The position numbers and the translations under genes were made by a program. DNA of 64,000 nucleotides from Mucilaginibacter segetis (GTDB taxonomy: Bacteria > Bacteroidota > Bacteroidia > Sphingobacteriales > Sphingobacteriaceae): positions 744,001-808,000 of the forward strand of contig NZ_JAEHFW010000003.1 of NCBI RefSeq assembly GCF_016522075.1, in the 5' to 3' direction. Below are positions 34,109-43,803 of this stretch, piece by piece. The notes beneath the pieces were generated by a model. The model did not search any database and was not told the origin of the DNA. It saw only the letters and a program-made list of their open reading frames with translations. Positions within the stretch are counted from its first letter, which is position 1. Every line of letters starts with the position of its first letter.

Positions 34109-36475
34109 ATGATAAAAAACTATTTTAAGATAGCCTGGAGAAATTTATGGAAAAATAAAGCATATAGTCTTATAAACATAGGAGGGCTTACAGCGGGTAT
34201 TGCAGTAGCTCTTTTAATAGGCTTATGGGTTAGTTATCAATATTCTTATGATAAGTTTCTTCCGAATTATGGTCAGTCTTATCAGGTTAGACGTAATTTC
34301 AACAGCAATGGCGACACCTTAACATTCAGCACCACATCTCTTAAATTAGCGGATGCACTCCGTAATGGCTACCCCGAAATTGAATACGTTGCAGAGGCTG
34401 ATGAAAATAGGGCACACGGATTAGCCGTAGGGGACACTAAACTATCTTTAGATGGTATACAGGCCGGGTCGGATTTTTTAAAAATATTTAGATTCCCTTT
34501 TTTGCAGGGTAACGCTAACGGATTACGTGATCCTTACTCAATAATTATAACCGAATCTACCGCTAAAGCACTTTTTGGCAATAAAGATGCCATGAATCAG
34601 CTAATTAAAGTGGATAATAAAGACAATTTAAAAGTTACTGGCATTATAAAGGACATACCATCAAATTCATCGTTACAATTTAACTATATAATACCTTTTA
34701 GCTATTTCGAGATAGCAGATCCGGGCGTTAAAGAGGCACGTAATCAAAGTTTCGGCAGTAACGGGTTTGTGCTGTATGCTAAACTTAAGGATGGAATTAA
34801 ATATAAGCAGATAGCACCCAAAATAAAAAATCTGGAGAAATATGAAGATAACCTTAACGCCAAAAACTCTGATGTGATTATGCAGCCCATTCAAGATTGG
34901 CATTTGTATAATACTTATACAAATGGTAAGGCTTTGGGTGGTTTTATTAATTATGTACGCACTTTTAGCATTATAGGTATTTTGGTATTAGTTATTGCCT
35001 GTATAAACTTTGTTAATTTAACTACCGCCCGTTCGGAAAAGCGTGCCCGAGAAGTAGGTATACGCAAAGCTATTGGTTCAAAACGTAAACAGCTTATTGT
35101 TCAGTTTTTAACAGAATCGATACTTATCACATTTATTGCACTGTTTTTTGCTCTTTTATTAGTACAATTGGTATTGCCCTCTTTTCGGCTGTTAACAGGT
35201 AATAGTATAACCATTCCGTTTAACAGATTTTATTTTTGGTTAATAGTAACAGGGGCTGCATTTGCCACCGCAATATTGGCCGGCAGTCGCCCGGCATTTT
35301 ATCTTTCGTCTTTCAATCCGGTTCAGGTTTTAAAAGGCACTTTAAAAACTGCAAGCGGTGCTATTTTTTCTCGTAAAGCACTTGTTGTTATACAGTTTAG
35401 TTGTTCAATAGCCTTAATTATAAGTACGGTAATTATATACCAACAAATACAGTATGCTAAAAACAGGCCCACAGGGTATACTTTAAACCGGTTGGTAACC
35501 ACCATTACCAATAGTGATTTACGTAGAAATATGGATGCGCTAAAAAACGACTTGTTGCAGAGTGGCGCAGTAAGTTCGCTCACTACTGCAAGCAGTCCGG
35601 CAACAGGTGTTTGGTGGCATAGCGATGTAGAAAATTTCCCGGGTAAAAATACCGGTGAAACTGTCGAAATGGGTACAATTTTAGTATCAGCAGATTATTT
35701 TAAAACATTGGGCATGCAATTAAAAGCGGGGCATGATTTTGTTAACGATATAAAAGCAGATAGCAACAGTGTTATATTAAATGAAGCAGCGGTAAAACGT
35801 TTGCGTTTAAAAGAACCATTAGGGCAATATATAACCAAATTTGGCCGCAGGATGACCATAATTGGTGTTGTCAAGGATGCATTAATGGATTCACCATTCC
35901 AGTCCGCTGATCCAACCATGTTCTTTTTTGATGGTGGAAGTAACATTATCTATCGTTTGTCACCTAACATTAATACACATCAGGCAATAGATAAAATTGC
36001 TGCTATATTTAATAAATACAGTCCTGCTTATCAATATACTTATCATTTTGTTGATGAGGATTATAATAAAAAGTTTAATCTGGAGGTGTTGGTGGGCAAA
36101 CTGGCAGGCATTTTTGCAGGGCTCGCTATATTTATATCTTGTCTTGGATTATTTGGTTTGGCAGCCTACGTTGCAGAGCAGCGTACAAAAGAAATAGGTG
36201 TGCGTAAGGTTTTAGGAGCTACAGTAACACAGGTTTGGATTTTATTATCGAAAGATTTTATTGTTTTAGTGATAGTTAGCTGCATTATAGCATCGCCAAT
36301 AGCACTGTATTTTTTACAAAATTGGTTATATAAATATGCCTACCGGATTAGTATTGGGCCTGAGGTGTTTGTATTATCGGCAATAGCAGCCATTATCATA
36401 ACCTTAGCTACCATAAGTTTTCAGGCTATTAAAGCCGCAATTGCTAACCCTGTAAAAAGTTTAAGAAGTGAGTAA
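34109..36475 (+). CDS. FtsX/MacB-like ABC permease, array copy 3
   Basis: The 788-residue third member starts 32 bp after copy 2. Its signatures are EVGIRKAIGSKRKQL and EIGVRKVLGATVTQV. It is the most divergent of the five in the N-terminal core (YDKFLPNYGQSYQVRRNF) and has the greatest loss of the usual Pro in the segment AGSRPAFYLSSF, where the others read AG(I/T)YPxLxxS. Everything else, including the NPVKSLRSE end, follows the array pattern. Confidence 0.91.
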   Translation: MIKNYFKIAWRNLWKNKAYSLINIGGLTAGIAVALLIGLWVSYQYSYDKFLPNYGQSYQVRRNFNSNGDTLTFSTTSLKLADALRNGYPEIEYVAEADENRAHGLAVGDTKLSLDGIQAGSDFLKIFRFPFLQGNANGLRDPYSIIITESTAKALFGNKDAMNQLIKVDNKDNLKVTGIIKDIPSNSSLQFNYIIPFSYFEIADPGVKEARNQSFGSNGFVLYAKLKDGIKYKQIAPKIKNLEKYEDNLNAKNSDVIMQPIQDWHLYNTYTNGKALGGFINYVRTFSIIGILVLVIACINFVNLTTARSEKRAREVGIRKAIGSKRKQLIVQFLTESILITFIALFFALLLVQLVLPSFRLLTGNSITIPFNRFYFWLIVTGAAFATAILAGSRPAFYLSSFNPVQVLKGTLKTASGAIFSRKALVVIQFSCSIALIISTVIIYQQIQYAKNRPTGYTLNRLVTTITNSDLRRNMDALKNDLLQSGAVSSLTTASSPATGVWWHSDVENFPGKNTGETVEMGTILVSADYFKTLGMQLKAGHDFVNDIKADSNSVILNEAAVKRLRLKEPLGQYITKFGRRMTIIGVVKDALMDSPFQSADPTMFFFDGGSNIIYRLSPNINTHQAIDKIAAIFNKYSPAYQYTYHFVDEDYNKKFNLEVLVGKLAGIFAGLAIFISCLGLFGLAAYVAEQRTKEIGVRKVLGATVTQVWILLSKDFIVLVIVSCIIASPIALYFLQNWLYKYAYRISIGPEVFVLSAIAAIIITLATISFQAIKAAIANPVKSLRSE

Positions 36476-36509
36476 TAATTTTAAAGTTTAGGATTTAGAA
36501 ATTTATATT

Positions 36510-38921
36510 ATGATTCGGAATTATTTGAAAACAGCATGGCGCAATTTGTTGCAAAACAAAACCACATCATTAATAAGTATAGTGGGGCTGGCTATTGGTA
36601 TCTGCTGTTTTTTATTACTGACAACTTATTTAATAAATGAACTGCGTTATGATAGGTTTAACGAAAATGCCGGTCGTATTGTAAGGCTTACTTATAGTTA
36701 TCAATCACCTGATGATGTGGCCGCAACACATACGGCACTAACACCAACAGCCCCTGTACCAGTTTTTAAACAAGAGATAGCGGATGTAGAGGATGGAGTG
36801 CGAATTTATAATTATACTGACGGGAGGCCGGCAGCTGTAGAATACGGAGATAAGCTATTTAGCGAAAGTAAAATGCTGGTAGCCGATCAGTCGTTTTTTA
36901 ATATATTCAGTTTTAAATTTATTAAGGGTAATCCTGCAAATGCGTTGGTCGATCCTTCATCAGTAGTGATTACAGCATCTACAGCAAAAAAATATTTTGG
37001 GGATGATGATCCTATAGGTAAAATATTAAAGGTTAACCAAACGAATAATTTAATGGTGAGTGGTGTAATTGAAGACGTTCCCGCTTATTCACAAATTAAG
37101 TTCGATTTGATGGGTAATTATGCCATAATGCCACGTTCCAAAAATCTTAAGTGGGATTCCGCTAATGATTATTCCTATCTGCTGCTTAAGCCGGGAATGC
37201 CAGTAGCTGAAGTTCAAAAAAAAATAGACGCCTTTGTGAAAAACAGGTTTAGTGGAGAAGGGCAGACTAATCATATCTGGTATACATTGGAACCGCTTAC
37301 CCGTGTGCATCTGCATTCAGACACTGCCGACAATCTGGATCCATCTGGTAATATAACATACATCTATATATTGGCTGTTGTAGCGGTTATACTTTTGGTA
37401 TTGGCATGTGTTAACTTCTTAAATCTGGTTACCGCAAAATCTGCGGAGCGAGCAAAAGAAATAGGTGTACGTAAAGTAATGGGCGCACAGCGTATACAAT
37501 TATTTATTCAATTTTTAACTGAGGCGGGTATAATTACCTTATGTTCTATTTTGCTGGGAGTGTTTTTAGCTTATCTATGTTTCCCTGCTTTTAGTACGTT
37601 TTGCGGTCAGCTGGTAAGTTTTGATACATGGAGGACATCCTGGCTTATCAGCGGTACTGTTATACTGTTTGTTTTGGTAACATTGCTCGCCGGAACTTAT
37701 CCCTCCCTATATCTGTCGGCATTTAAACCGGCCGCTACGCTCAAAGGTAAAGTATCAGGTTACGCAGGTGGTAATGCGTTACGCAAGTCATTAGTAGTAT
37801 TTCAATTTGTTGTATCGGTATTTTTCATTATCAGTACCATTATTGCGGTAAATCAATTACAATACATTCAGAATTTGAATACTGGGATGAACCGCGACCA
37901 GGTAATGGTGCTTGATATTGGCGGTATGCCCTTTAATAAAATAATGGCATTTAAAAATGAGCTAATACAGCAGCCAGGCGTATCAGGTGTAACAGCAACT
38001 TATGACTCACCTGTGAACGTTCAGGGGGGATATAGCATAAACAGCGTCGAAGATAAAAATTCCGATTTCAGCTTGTCGGTAACTGCCGTTCCTGTAGAGC
38101 GGTCATTTGTTAAAACCATGGGTATCAAGATTCTTCAGGGCCGGAATCTTGATCTGAGTGATGAGCAACAAGTGTTAACCGACGATTATGAGAAACGGAA
38201 ATATGGATTTATCCTTAATGAAACAGCAGTAAAGGCTCTCGGCTGGAAACCACAACAGGCTATTGGTAAACGTATAGGCCTTAATGGCCGTATGGGATTT
38301 ATTAAAGCTGTTGTGCGTGATTTTAATTTCACTTCATTACATGAAAAAATAACTCCTATTGTAATATTTCCGCAATATGACTGGTTTGGAAAGTTGCTTG
38401 TAAAAACAAACGGCAAGAATACCGCAAATACCATTAAACAAATACAGGCAAGCTGGCATACCTTTTATCCGGATATACCGGTTAATTTTCATTTTCTTGA
38501 TGAGGAGTTTAATGAAATGTATAAGAATGATCAGCGCACGGGAGATATTCTAAAGGCTTTTACTATAGTAACCATATTTATTTCGTGTTTGGGTTTGTTT
38601 GGGTTGGCAGTTTTCTCCACTAAACAACGCGTTAAGGAAATAGGGATACGGAAAGTTCTGGGTGCTGGTGTATTCAATATCGTAGGATTGATCTCGGCCG
38701 ATTTTTTAAAGCTGGTTATTGTTGCGGTAATTATATCGTCGCCGCTGGCATGGTATGCCATGAGCAGATGGCTGCAGGATTTTGCGTATCGCGTAAGTAT
38801 TCAATGGTGGGTATTTGCTTCAGCAGCCGGCATGGTAGTGATAATCGCTTTTATTACTGTAGGTTATCAATCAATTAGAGCCGCGTTAAGTAATCCGGTA
38901 AAAAGCTTGCGAAGCGAATAA
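36510..38921 (+). CDS. FtsX/MacB-like ABC permease, array copy 4
   Basis: The 803-residue fourth member starts 34 bp after copy 3. Signatures are EIGVRKVMGAQRIQL and EIGIRKVLGAGVFNI. It carries a slightly longer second periplasmic core with an insertion around DEQQVLTDDYEKRKYGF (near residues 549-565) that I do not see in the other copies. The start MIRNYLKTAWRNLLQNK and the NPVKSLRSE end place it firmly in the series. Confidence 0.92.
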   Translation: MIRNYLKTAWRNLLQNKTTSLISIVGLAIGICCFLLLTTYLINELRYDRFNENAGRIVRLTYSYQSPDDVAATHTALTPTAPVPVFKQEIADVEDGVRIYNYTDGRPAAVEYGDKLFSESKMLVADQSFFNIFSFKFIKGNPANALVDPSSVVITASTAKKYFGDDDPIGKILKVNQTNNLMVSGVIEDVPAYSQIKFDLMGNYAIMPRSKNLKWDSANDYSYLLLKPGMPVAEVQKKIDAFVKNRFSGEGQTNHIWYTLEPLTRVHLHSDTADNLDPSGNITYIYILAVVAVILLVLACVNFLNLVTAKSAERAKEIGVRKVMGAQRIQLFIQFLTEAGIITLCSILLGVFLAYLCFPAFSTFCGQLVSFDTWRTSWLISGTVILFVLVTLLAGTYPSLYLSAFKPAATLKGKVSGYAGGNALRKSLVVFQFVVSVFFIISTIIAVNQLQYIQNLNTGMNRDQVMVLDIGGMPFNKIMAFKNELIQQPGVSGVTATYDSPVNVQGGYSINSVEDKNSDFSLSVTAVPVERSFVKTMGIKILQGRNLDLSDEQQVLTDDYEKRKYGFILNETAVKALGWKPQQAIGKRIGLNGRMGFIKAVVRDFNFTSLHEKITPIVIFPQYDWFGKLLVKTNGKNTANTIKQIQASWHTFYPDIPVNFHFLDEEFNEMYKNDQRTGDILKAFTIVTIFISCLGLFGLAVFSTKQRVKEIGIRKVLGAGVFNIVGLISADFLKLVIVAVIISSPLAWYAMSRWLQDFAYRVSIQWWVFASAAGMVVIIAFITVGYQSIRAALSNPVKSLRSE

Positions 38922-38954
38922 ATAAATCAACTAAACCACGCTTAAAAATTTGTC

Positions 38955-41336
38955 ATGATAAAAAGCTATATTAAAATTGCCTGGCGTAATTTAAGACGCA
39001 ATAAAGCTTATGCGTTTATAAATATAACCGGCCTTTCATTGGGTATTGCAAGCAGCATATTAATATTTATCCTGATAGATTATCATTTAAGCTTTGATGA
39101 TTTCCATAAAAATAGCGATAGAATATACCGTGTCGTAACCGAATGGCACGATGAAACCATTGACCGCTCTGCAGCGGTACCTCAACCGCTTGGCAAGGCC
39201 TTACGTAACGATTTTACTTTTGGCGAAAAGGTTGCCCGTTCGGTTAGTTTCCATAACCCGCTTATAACTTTACCTAATGAAAAGGAAATAAAGAAATTTG
39301 CCGAAAAGGATGGTGTTGCATTTACAGAGCCTGAATTCTTCGACATATTTAATTTCCCGTTGATAAAGGGCAACAAAAAAACGGTTTTAGTACAGCTAAA
39401 TGAGGCCATAGTCACTCAAAAAATAGCACAAAAATATTGGGGAACTGATGACGTTATCGGTAAAGTTATTCGTTTAGATAACCGAATAAGTTTCACAATT
39501 ACGGGTGTATTAAAAGACCTGCCCCCTAATACCGATCAAAAACAACAGATATATCTTTCTTATAAAAACATAATTGAATATGCATCCCAGCAGCGGGAAA
39601 ATAACTGGGGCGGCGTAAATAGCGAAAGTAAGTGTTATTTACTATTAAAACCATCGGTGCCGGTATCTGTTGCTAATGCCAACTTTAAGCAAATGGTAAA
39701 TAAATATTATACCGGACGCGACCAAAAGGTATGGATGTTTAAATTACAACCCCTGGCCGATATCCATTTTAATACGGATTTTGATGCCTTTGTTGATAAG
39801 AAATATTTGTGGGCGTTATTTTTCATCGGTGTTTTTTTGATAGTTACCGCTTGTGTTAATTTTATAAATCTGGCTACGGCGCAGGCACTTAACCGCGCTA
39901 AAGAAATTGGGGTGAGAAAGGTGCTGGGCAGTATGCCCAGGCAGTTGTTTTGGCAATTTATTGCCGAAACAACAATAATAACACTGGTTGCAGATGCCTT
40001 GGCTTATGTTATAGCGTGGCTTGTTTTACCGCTTATAAATCAGCTTTTTCAATCGCAAATGCAGTTTAATAACGAACTGTTACCACTGTTTTTAGTTGTG
40101 ATGACGGTAATAGTTGTTTTTTTGTCGGGTTCTTATCCGGGAGTTATACTGGCTCGTTTTCAACCTATAGAGGCTTTAAAAAGTAAATTGTCGCAAAAAA
40201 ATATTGGTGGTTTTTCATTACGGCGTATTTTGGTGGTAACACAGTTCGCCATATCACAGGTATTAATCATAGGCACTATAGTTATAGTATCGCAAATACA
40301 TTACTCTAAAACAAGCGATCTTGGATTTGATAAACAAGCCATTATTACCCTGCCTATCCCGAATGACGATAATGGTAAAATGAAAACCCTGCACAACAGG
40401 CTTGGCCAGTTAAATGGGGTAAAAGATATTTCACTTTGCTATCAGCCTCCTGCGGCAAACTCAAACAGCACTACCGACATTTATTTCAATAATCGCCCTG
40501 AAGCGGAACATTGGGGAATAAATATAAAGGCTGGCGACGATCATTATCTTTCCACTTTTGATATAAAATTGGTAGCCGGCCGTAATATACTACCGGCTGA
40601 TACCACAAGTGAGTTTTTGGTAAATGAAACTTTTGTAAAAAAACTCGGACTTAAATCCCCCGATGAGGTTATTGGTAAAAAACTAAGTGTAAACGGGAAA
40701 ACCATTAGCGGGTTAATAGTTGGCGTGGTTAAGGATTTTTATAATTATTCGTTCCATAGCGAAATTTCGCCTATATGTATTATGCCTAACACCAATTACT
40801 ACAGTAACTACGCGCTAAAATTAAGTGGCAGCAACTTTAAGGCATCTTTAACTAACGCGGAAAAATTATGGAACGAAACATATCCGGATGAATTATACGA
40901 TTATAAATTTTTAGACGACCAGATTGCTGAATTTTACGAAATGGACGATGTTTTGATGAAACTTGTGGAAGGGTTCGCCGCCATTGCTATAATTATTGGT
41001 TGTTTAGGTTTGTATGGCCTGGTGTCTTTTATGGCGTTGCGCAAAACAAAGGAAATAGGTGTACGCAAGGTATTAGGCGCCGATGTTGGAAATATATTAT
41101 GGCTTTTTGGTAAAGAATTCAGCCGCCTGCTTATTATAGCGTTTGTTATAGCAGCCCCCGTTGCATGGTGGGCCATGACCAATTATCTAAAAGATTATCA
41201 ATATAAGATAACTATCGGCCCGAGTATATTTATACTCTCCATATTATCCACCTTTATAATTGCTGCTGTTACAGTAGGGTATCGGTCAATGTTATCGGCT
41301 AGGGCTAACCCGGTAAAAAGCTTACGAAGTGAATAA
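38955..41336 (+). CDS. FtsX/MacB-like ABC permease, array copy 5
   Basis: The 793-residue last member starts 33 bp after copy 4. Its signatures are EIGVRKVLGSMPRQL and EIGVRKVLGADVGNI, and its second half resembles copy 1 most. A strong intrinsic terminator follows 21 bp after the stop codon, so the five permeases form one transcript that ends here and the ATPase behind it must have its own promoter. Confidence 0.92.
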   Translation: MIKSYIKIAWRNLRRNKAYAFINITGLSLGIASSILIFILIDYHLSFDDFHKNSDRIYRVVTEWHDETIDRSAAVPQPLGKALRNDFTFGEKVARSVSFHNPLITLPNEKEIKKFAEKDGVAFTEPEFFDIFNFPLIKGNKKTVLVQLNEAIVTQKIAQKYWGTDDVIGKVIRLDNRISFTITGVLKDLPPNTDQKQQIYLSYKNIIEYASQQRENNWGGVNSESKCYLLLKPSVPVSVANANFKQMVNKYYTGRDQKVWMFKLQPLADIHFNTDFDAFVDKKYLWALFFIGVFLIVTACVNFINLATAQALNRAKEIGVRKVLGSMPRQLFWQFIAETTIITLVADALAYVIAWLVLPLINQLFQSQMQFNNELLPLFLVVMTVIVVFLSGSYPGVILARFQPIEALKSKLSQKNIGGFSLRRILVVTQFAISQVLIIGTIVIVSQIHYSKTSDLGFDKQAIITLPIPNDDNGKMKTLHNRLGQLNGVKDISLCYQPPAANSNSTTDIYFNNRPEAEHWGINIKAGDDHYLSTFDIKLVAGRNILPADTTSEFLVNETFVKKLGLKSPDEVIGKKLSVNGKTISGLIVGVVKDFYNYSFHSEISPICIMPNTNYYSNYALKLSGSNFKASLTNAEKLWNETYPDELYDYKFLDDQIAEFYEMDDVLMKLVEGFAAIAIIIGCLGLYGLVSFMALRKTKEIGVRKVLGADVGNILWLFGKEFSRLLIIAFVIAAPVAWWAMTNYLKDYQYKITIGPSIFILSILSTFIIAAVTVGYRSMLSARANPVKSLRSE

Positions 41337-41356
41337 TGTTGTTACACTATTATAGC

Positions 41357-41390
41357 AAAGCAGGATATATGATATATATCCTGCTTTTTA
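41357..41390 (+). terminator. intrinsic terminator closing the permease array
   Basis: AAGCAGGATATAT (41358-41370) pairs over 13 bp with ATATATCCTGCTT (41374-41386) around a three-base loop, followed by a short T run. It separates the five-permease transcript from the ATPase-TolC unit. Confidence 0.85.
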
Positions 41391-41413
41391 TTTAATGTTA
41401 TATGTCTTACATC

Positions 41414-41455
41414 ATACTGTATCATTACCGAACGCACGCTGTGCATAAGCGTACA
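41414..41455 (+). promoter_or_regulatory. conserved upstream element, copy 2 (ATPase-TolC unit)
   Basis: ATACTGTATCA-nn-ACCGAAC-n-CA-nn-CTGT, then a 6-nt gap, GCG, one base, ACA. It matches copy 1 at 29098-29140 over all these blocks, while the DNA around both copies is unrelated. TGTGC/GTACA forms an imperfect inverted repeat at its right end. It starts 181 bp before the ATPase gene. Confidence 0.7.
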
Positions 41456-41594
41456 GTTATTACTTTTAATAAATACATTAATTTGCTCATTATCAATTAT
41501 TTATTATTTTGGTATATTATTGATACCCTGATACTAAATTCTAATTAAGAAATTGCGGACAATAAACTATTAATCATTACTCAAATAATTAAAC

Positions 41595-42272
41595 ATGTTA
41601 TCACTACAGCATATTTCAAAGTATTACCAGGCAGGCGGAAATAAGAATTATGTGATCAATGACATCAGCCTTGATGTTGATGAGGGCGAATTTGTATCTA
41701 TTATGGGCCCTTCAGGTTCGGGTAAATCAACCCTGCTTAATATTATTGGTATGCTTGATGAGCCATCCGAAGGCTATCATTATTTTGTGAACGAGGCGGT
41801 TCATCAGCTTAAAGAAAAAAAACGTGCCGCTTTATATAAGCAATACATTGGTTTCGTTTTTCAGGCATACCATTTAATTGATGAGCTTACCGTTTATGAA
41901 AACATCGAAACTCCTTTGATTTATCAGGATGTAAAAGGATCGGAACGTAAGGCTATGGTGGCTGATATGTTAGATCGTTTTCAGATAGTGGGTAAAAAAG
42001 ACCTTTTTCCGGCGCAGTTATCAGGCGGGCAGCAGCAGTTAGTTGGCATAGCGCGTGCATTGATAGCTAAGCCTAAATTAATATTAGCTGATGAGCCTAC
42101 CGGAAACCTTAATTCTAAGCAGGGCGAAGAAATAATGGAACTTTTCAGCAAACTGAATAAAGAAGATGGCGTAACTATTATCCAGGTTACACACTCCGAA
42201 AAAAATGCCGAGTATGGCTCGCGTATCATTAACCTGTTGGATGGAAGGATCGAATCCTCAAGAAAATTCTGA
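41595..42272 (+). CDS. ABC transporter ATP-binding protein (LolD/MacB type)
   Basis: A 225-residue nucleotide-binding subunit. Walker A is GPSGSGKST (about 38-46), the ABC signature LSGGQQQLVGIARAL, Walker B LILADEPTGNL, and the H-loop TIIQVTHSE. The close match to MacB/LolD ATPases, and its position next to the permease array, indicate that it energises some or all of the five permeases. One ATPase for five permeases implies sharing. tolC-like gene starts 14 bp downstream. Confidence 0.95.
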   Translation: MLSLQHISKYYQAGGNKNYVINDISLDVDEGEFVSIMGPSGSGKSTLLNIIGMLDEPSEGYHYFVNEAVHQLKEKKRAALYKQYIGFVFQAYHLIDELTVYENIETPLIYQDVKGSERKAMVADMLDRFQIVGKKDLFPAQLSGGQQQLVGIARALIAKPKLILADEPTGNLNSKQGEEIMELFSKLNKEDGVTIIQVTHSEKNAEYGSRIINLLDGRIESSRKF

Positions 42273-42286
42273 ACTATAACACAACA

Positions 42287-43723
42287 ATGCGATATTTTAA
42301 ACTTTTATTTTTTAGCTTAATAATTTTTATACCTGCGGTTGCATATTGCCAAACCCAGGCAGACACTGTATACACGTTGCAGCAATGTATTGATATTGCA
42401 GTAAAAAATAACCTGGATGTTCAAAAAAGTGAACTGCAGTCGCAACGCGACAGGATAGGCTACATACAGTCTAAAGAGAATATGCTACCCACACTAAACG
42501 GGCAGGTTGATCACGGGGTTAACCAGGGGCGTAATATTAACCCGTTCACTAATAGTTATGTTGATCAGTCGCTTACCTATGGTAATTATAGTTTAAATGC
42601 AAGTTTAACACTGTTTAGCGGTCTGCAAAATTTAAATAATATTAAACAAACCTCGCTGGCATATCAGGCAGGAAAAATGGATCTGCAGCAAGCCCGGGAT
42701 AAGGTAACCATAAATGTTATTACTGCCTATTTATTGGTTTTGGATAATACCGAATTACTGGCACAGGTTAAAAATCAGTTAGATGTTTCAAAGAAGCAGG
42801 TAGAGAGGTTAGGAATACTGGAAAAGCAGGGAGCTAATAAAGTACCCTCGGATTTTTATGATTTGAAAGGTACTTATGGTGATAATCAGTTAAATGTGGT
42901 GGCTGCTGCTGCAACGCTGAAAAATTCAAAACTAAGTTTATTGCAGATCATGAATGTACCTTATAGAGAGGGAATTGTACTTGAGCCCATTAGTGCCGAC
43001 CAGGTGGCTAAACAAACAGCAAATTCTTCTGCAGAAATATATCAAATTGCTTTAGAACAATTGCCGTATGTAAAAGCAGCAATTTTACGCAGGCAAAGTG
43101 CCGAAAAGGGAGTTAAAGCGGCTAAAGGTGGCCTATTGCCAACAATTTCATTATATGGGGGATTATATACTAACTATTCAAGCGCGGCACAGCGTTCGGT
43201 ATTTACAGATTCATCAACAGTTAATACCGGAGCGTTTATAAATACGCCGGGTGGTAAACAAAGTGTTTTTACAACCCAGGCGAATTATATTAATCAAAAC
43301 ATTGGTTATTATGATCAGTTTAAGAATAATTACAGCACACAGTTTGGTATAAGTTTACGTATACCTATCCTGAATTACTTCCAGAACCATAATAAAGTAG
43401 CCTTAGCAAAGATAAATTTGCAGGAGAATAAATATGTGGAAGATAACACCAAGATACAACTGAAACAGGATGTTGAACAGGCTTATCTGAACATGACATC
43501 GGCTTATGAAAAGTATGAGGTTCTATTAGAACAAGTGAAATCATACACCGAGTCGTTCCGCATAGCCGAGATCCGTTTTAATGCGGGTGTTTTAACTTCG
43601 GTAGATTTTGTGGTGGCCAAAAACAACCTAGACCGCACCCGTATCAATCTTATAAATGCAAAATATGATTGTTTTATCTATAACAAGATATTAGATTACT
43701 ATCAGGGTAAATTATCTTTTTAG
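42287..43723 (+). CDS. TolC family outer-membrane efflux protein
   Basis: The 478-residue protein starts with a signal peptide cut near YCQ. The repeated TolC pattern is present: LQQCIDIAVKNNLDVQKSE near the start, long coiled-coil helices, FGISLRIPILNYF, and AEIRFNAGVLTSVDFVVAKNNL near the end. It would form the trimeric channel that takes export substrates across the outer membrane. It is in one operon with the ATPase (14-bp gap). The MacA/HlyD-type adaptor that normally links such a channel to a MacB-like permease is not encoded anywhere in this stretch. Confidence 0.94.
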   Translation: MRYFKLLFFSLIIFIPAVAYCQTQADTVYTLQQCIDIAVKNNLDVQKSELQSQRDRIGYIQSKENMLPTLNGQVDHGVNQGRNINPFTNSYVDQSLTYGNYSLNASLTLFSGLQNLNNIKQTSLAYQAGKMDLQQARDKVTINVITAYLLVLDNTELLAQVKNQLDVSKKQVERLGILEKQGANKVPSDFYDLKGTYGDNQLNVVAAAATLKNSKLSLLQIMNVPYREGIVLEPISADQVAKQTANSSAEIYQIALEQLPYVKAAILRRQSAEKGVKAAKGGLLPTISLYGGLYTNYSSAAQRSVFTDSSTVNTGAFINTPGGKQSVFTTQANYINQNIGYYDQFKNNYSTQFGISLRIPILNYFQNHNKVALAKINLQENKYVEDNTKIQLKQDVEQAYLNMTSAYEKYEVLLEQVKSYTESFRIAEIRFNAGVLTSVDFVVAKNNLDRTRINLINAKYDCFIYNKILDYYQGKLSF

Positions 43724-43803
43724 CGGTTGATATATTTAATATTTCATAGCAACTGTAAACACAAAATTAAGGCACCGGTGTTATTAGATAAATTTATTTA
43801 AAC

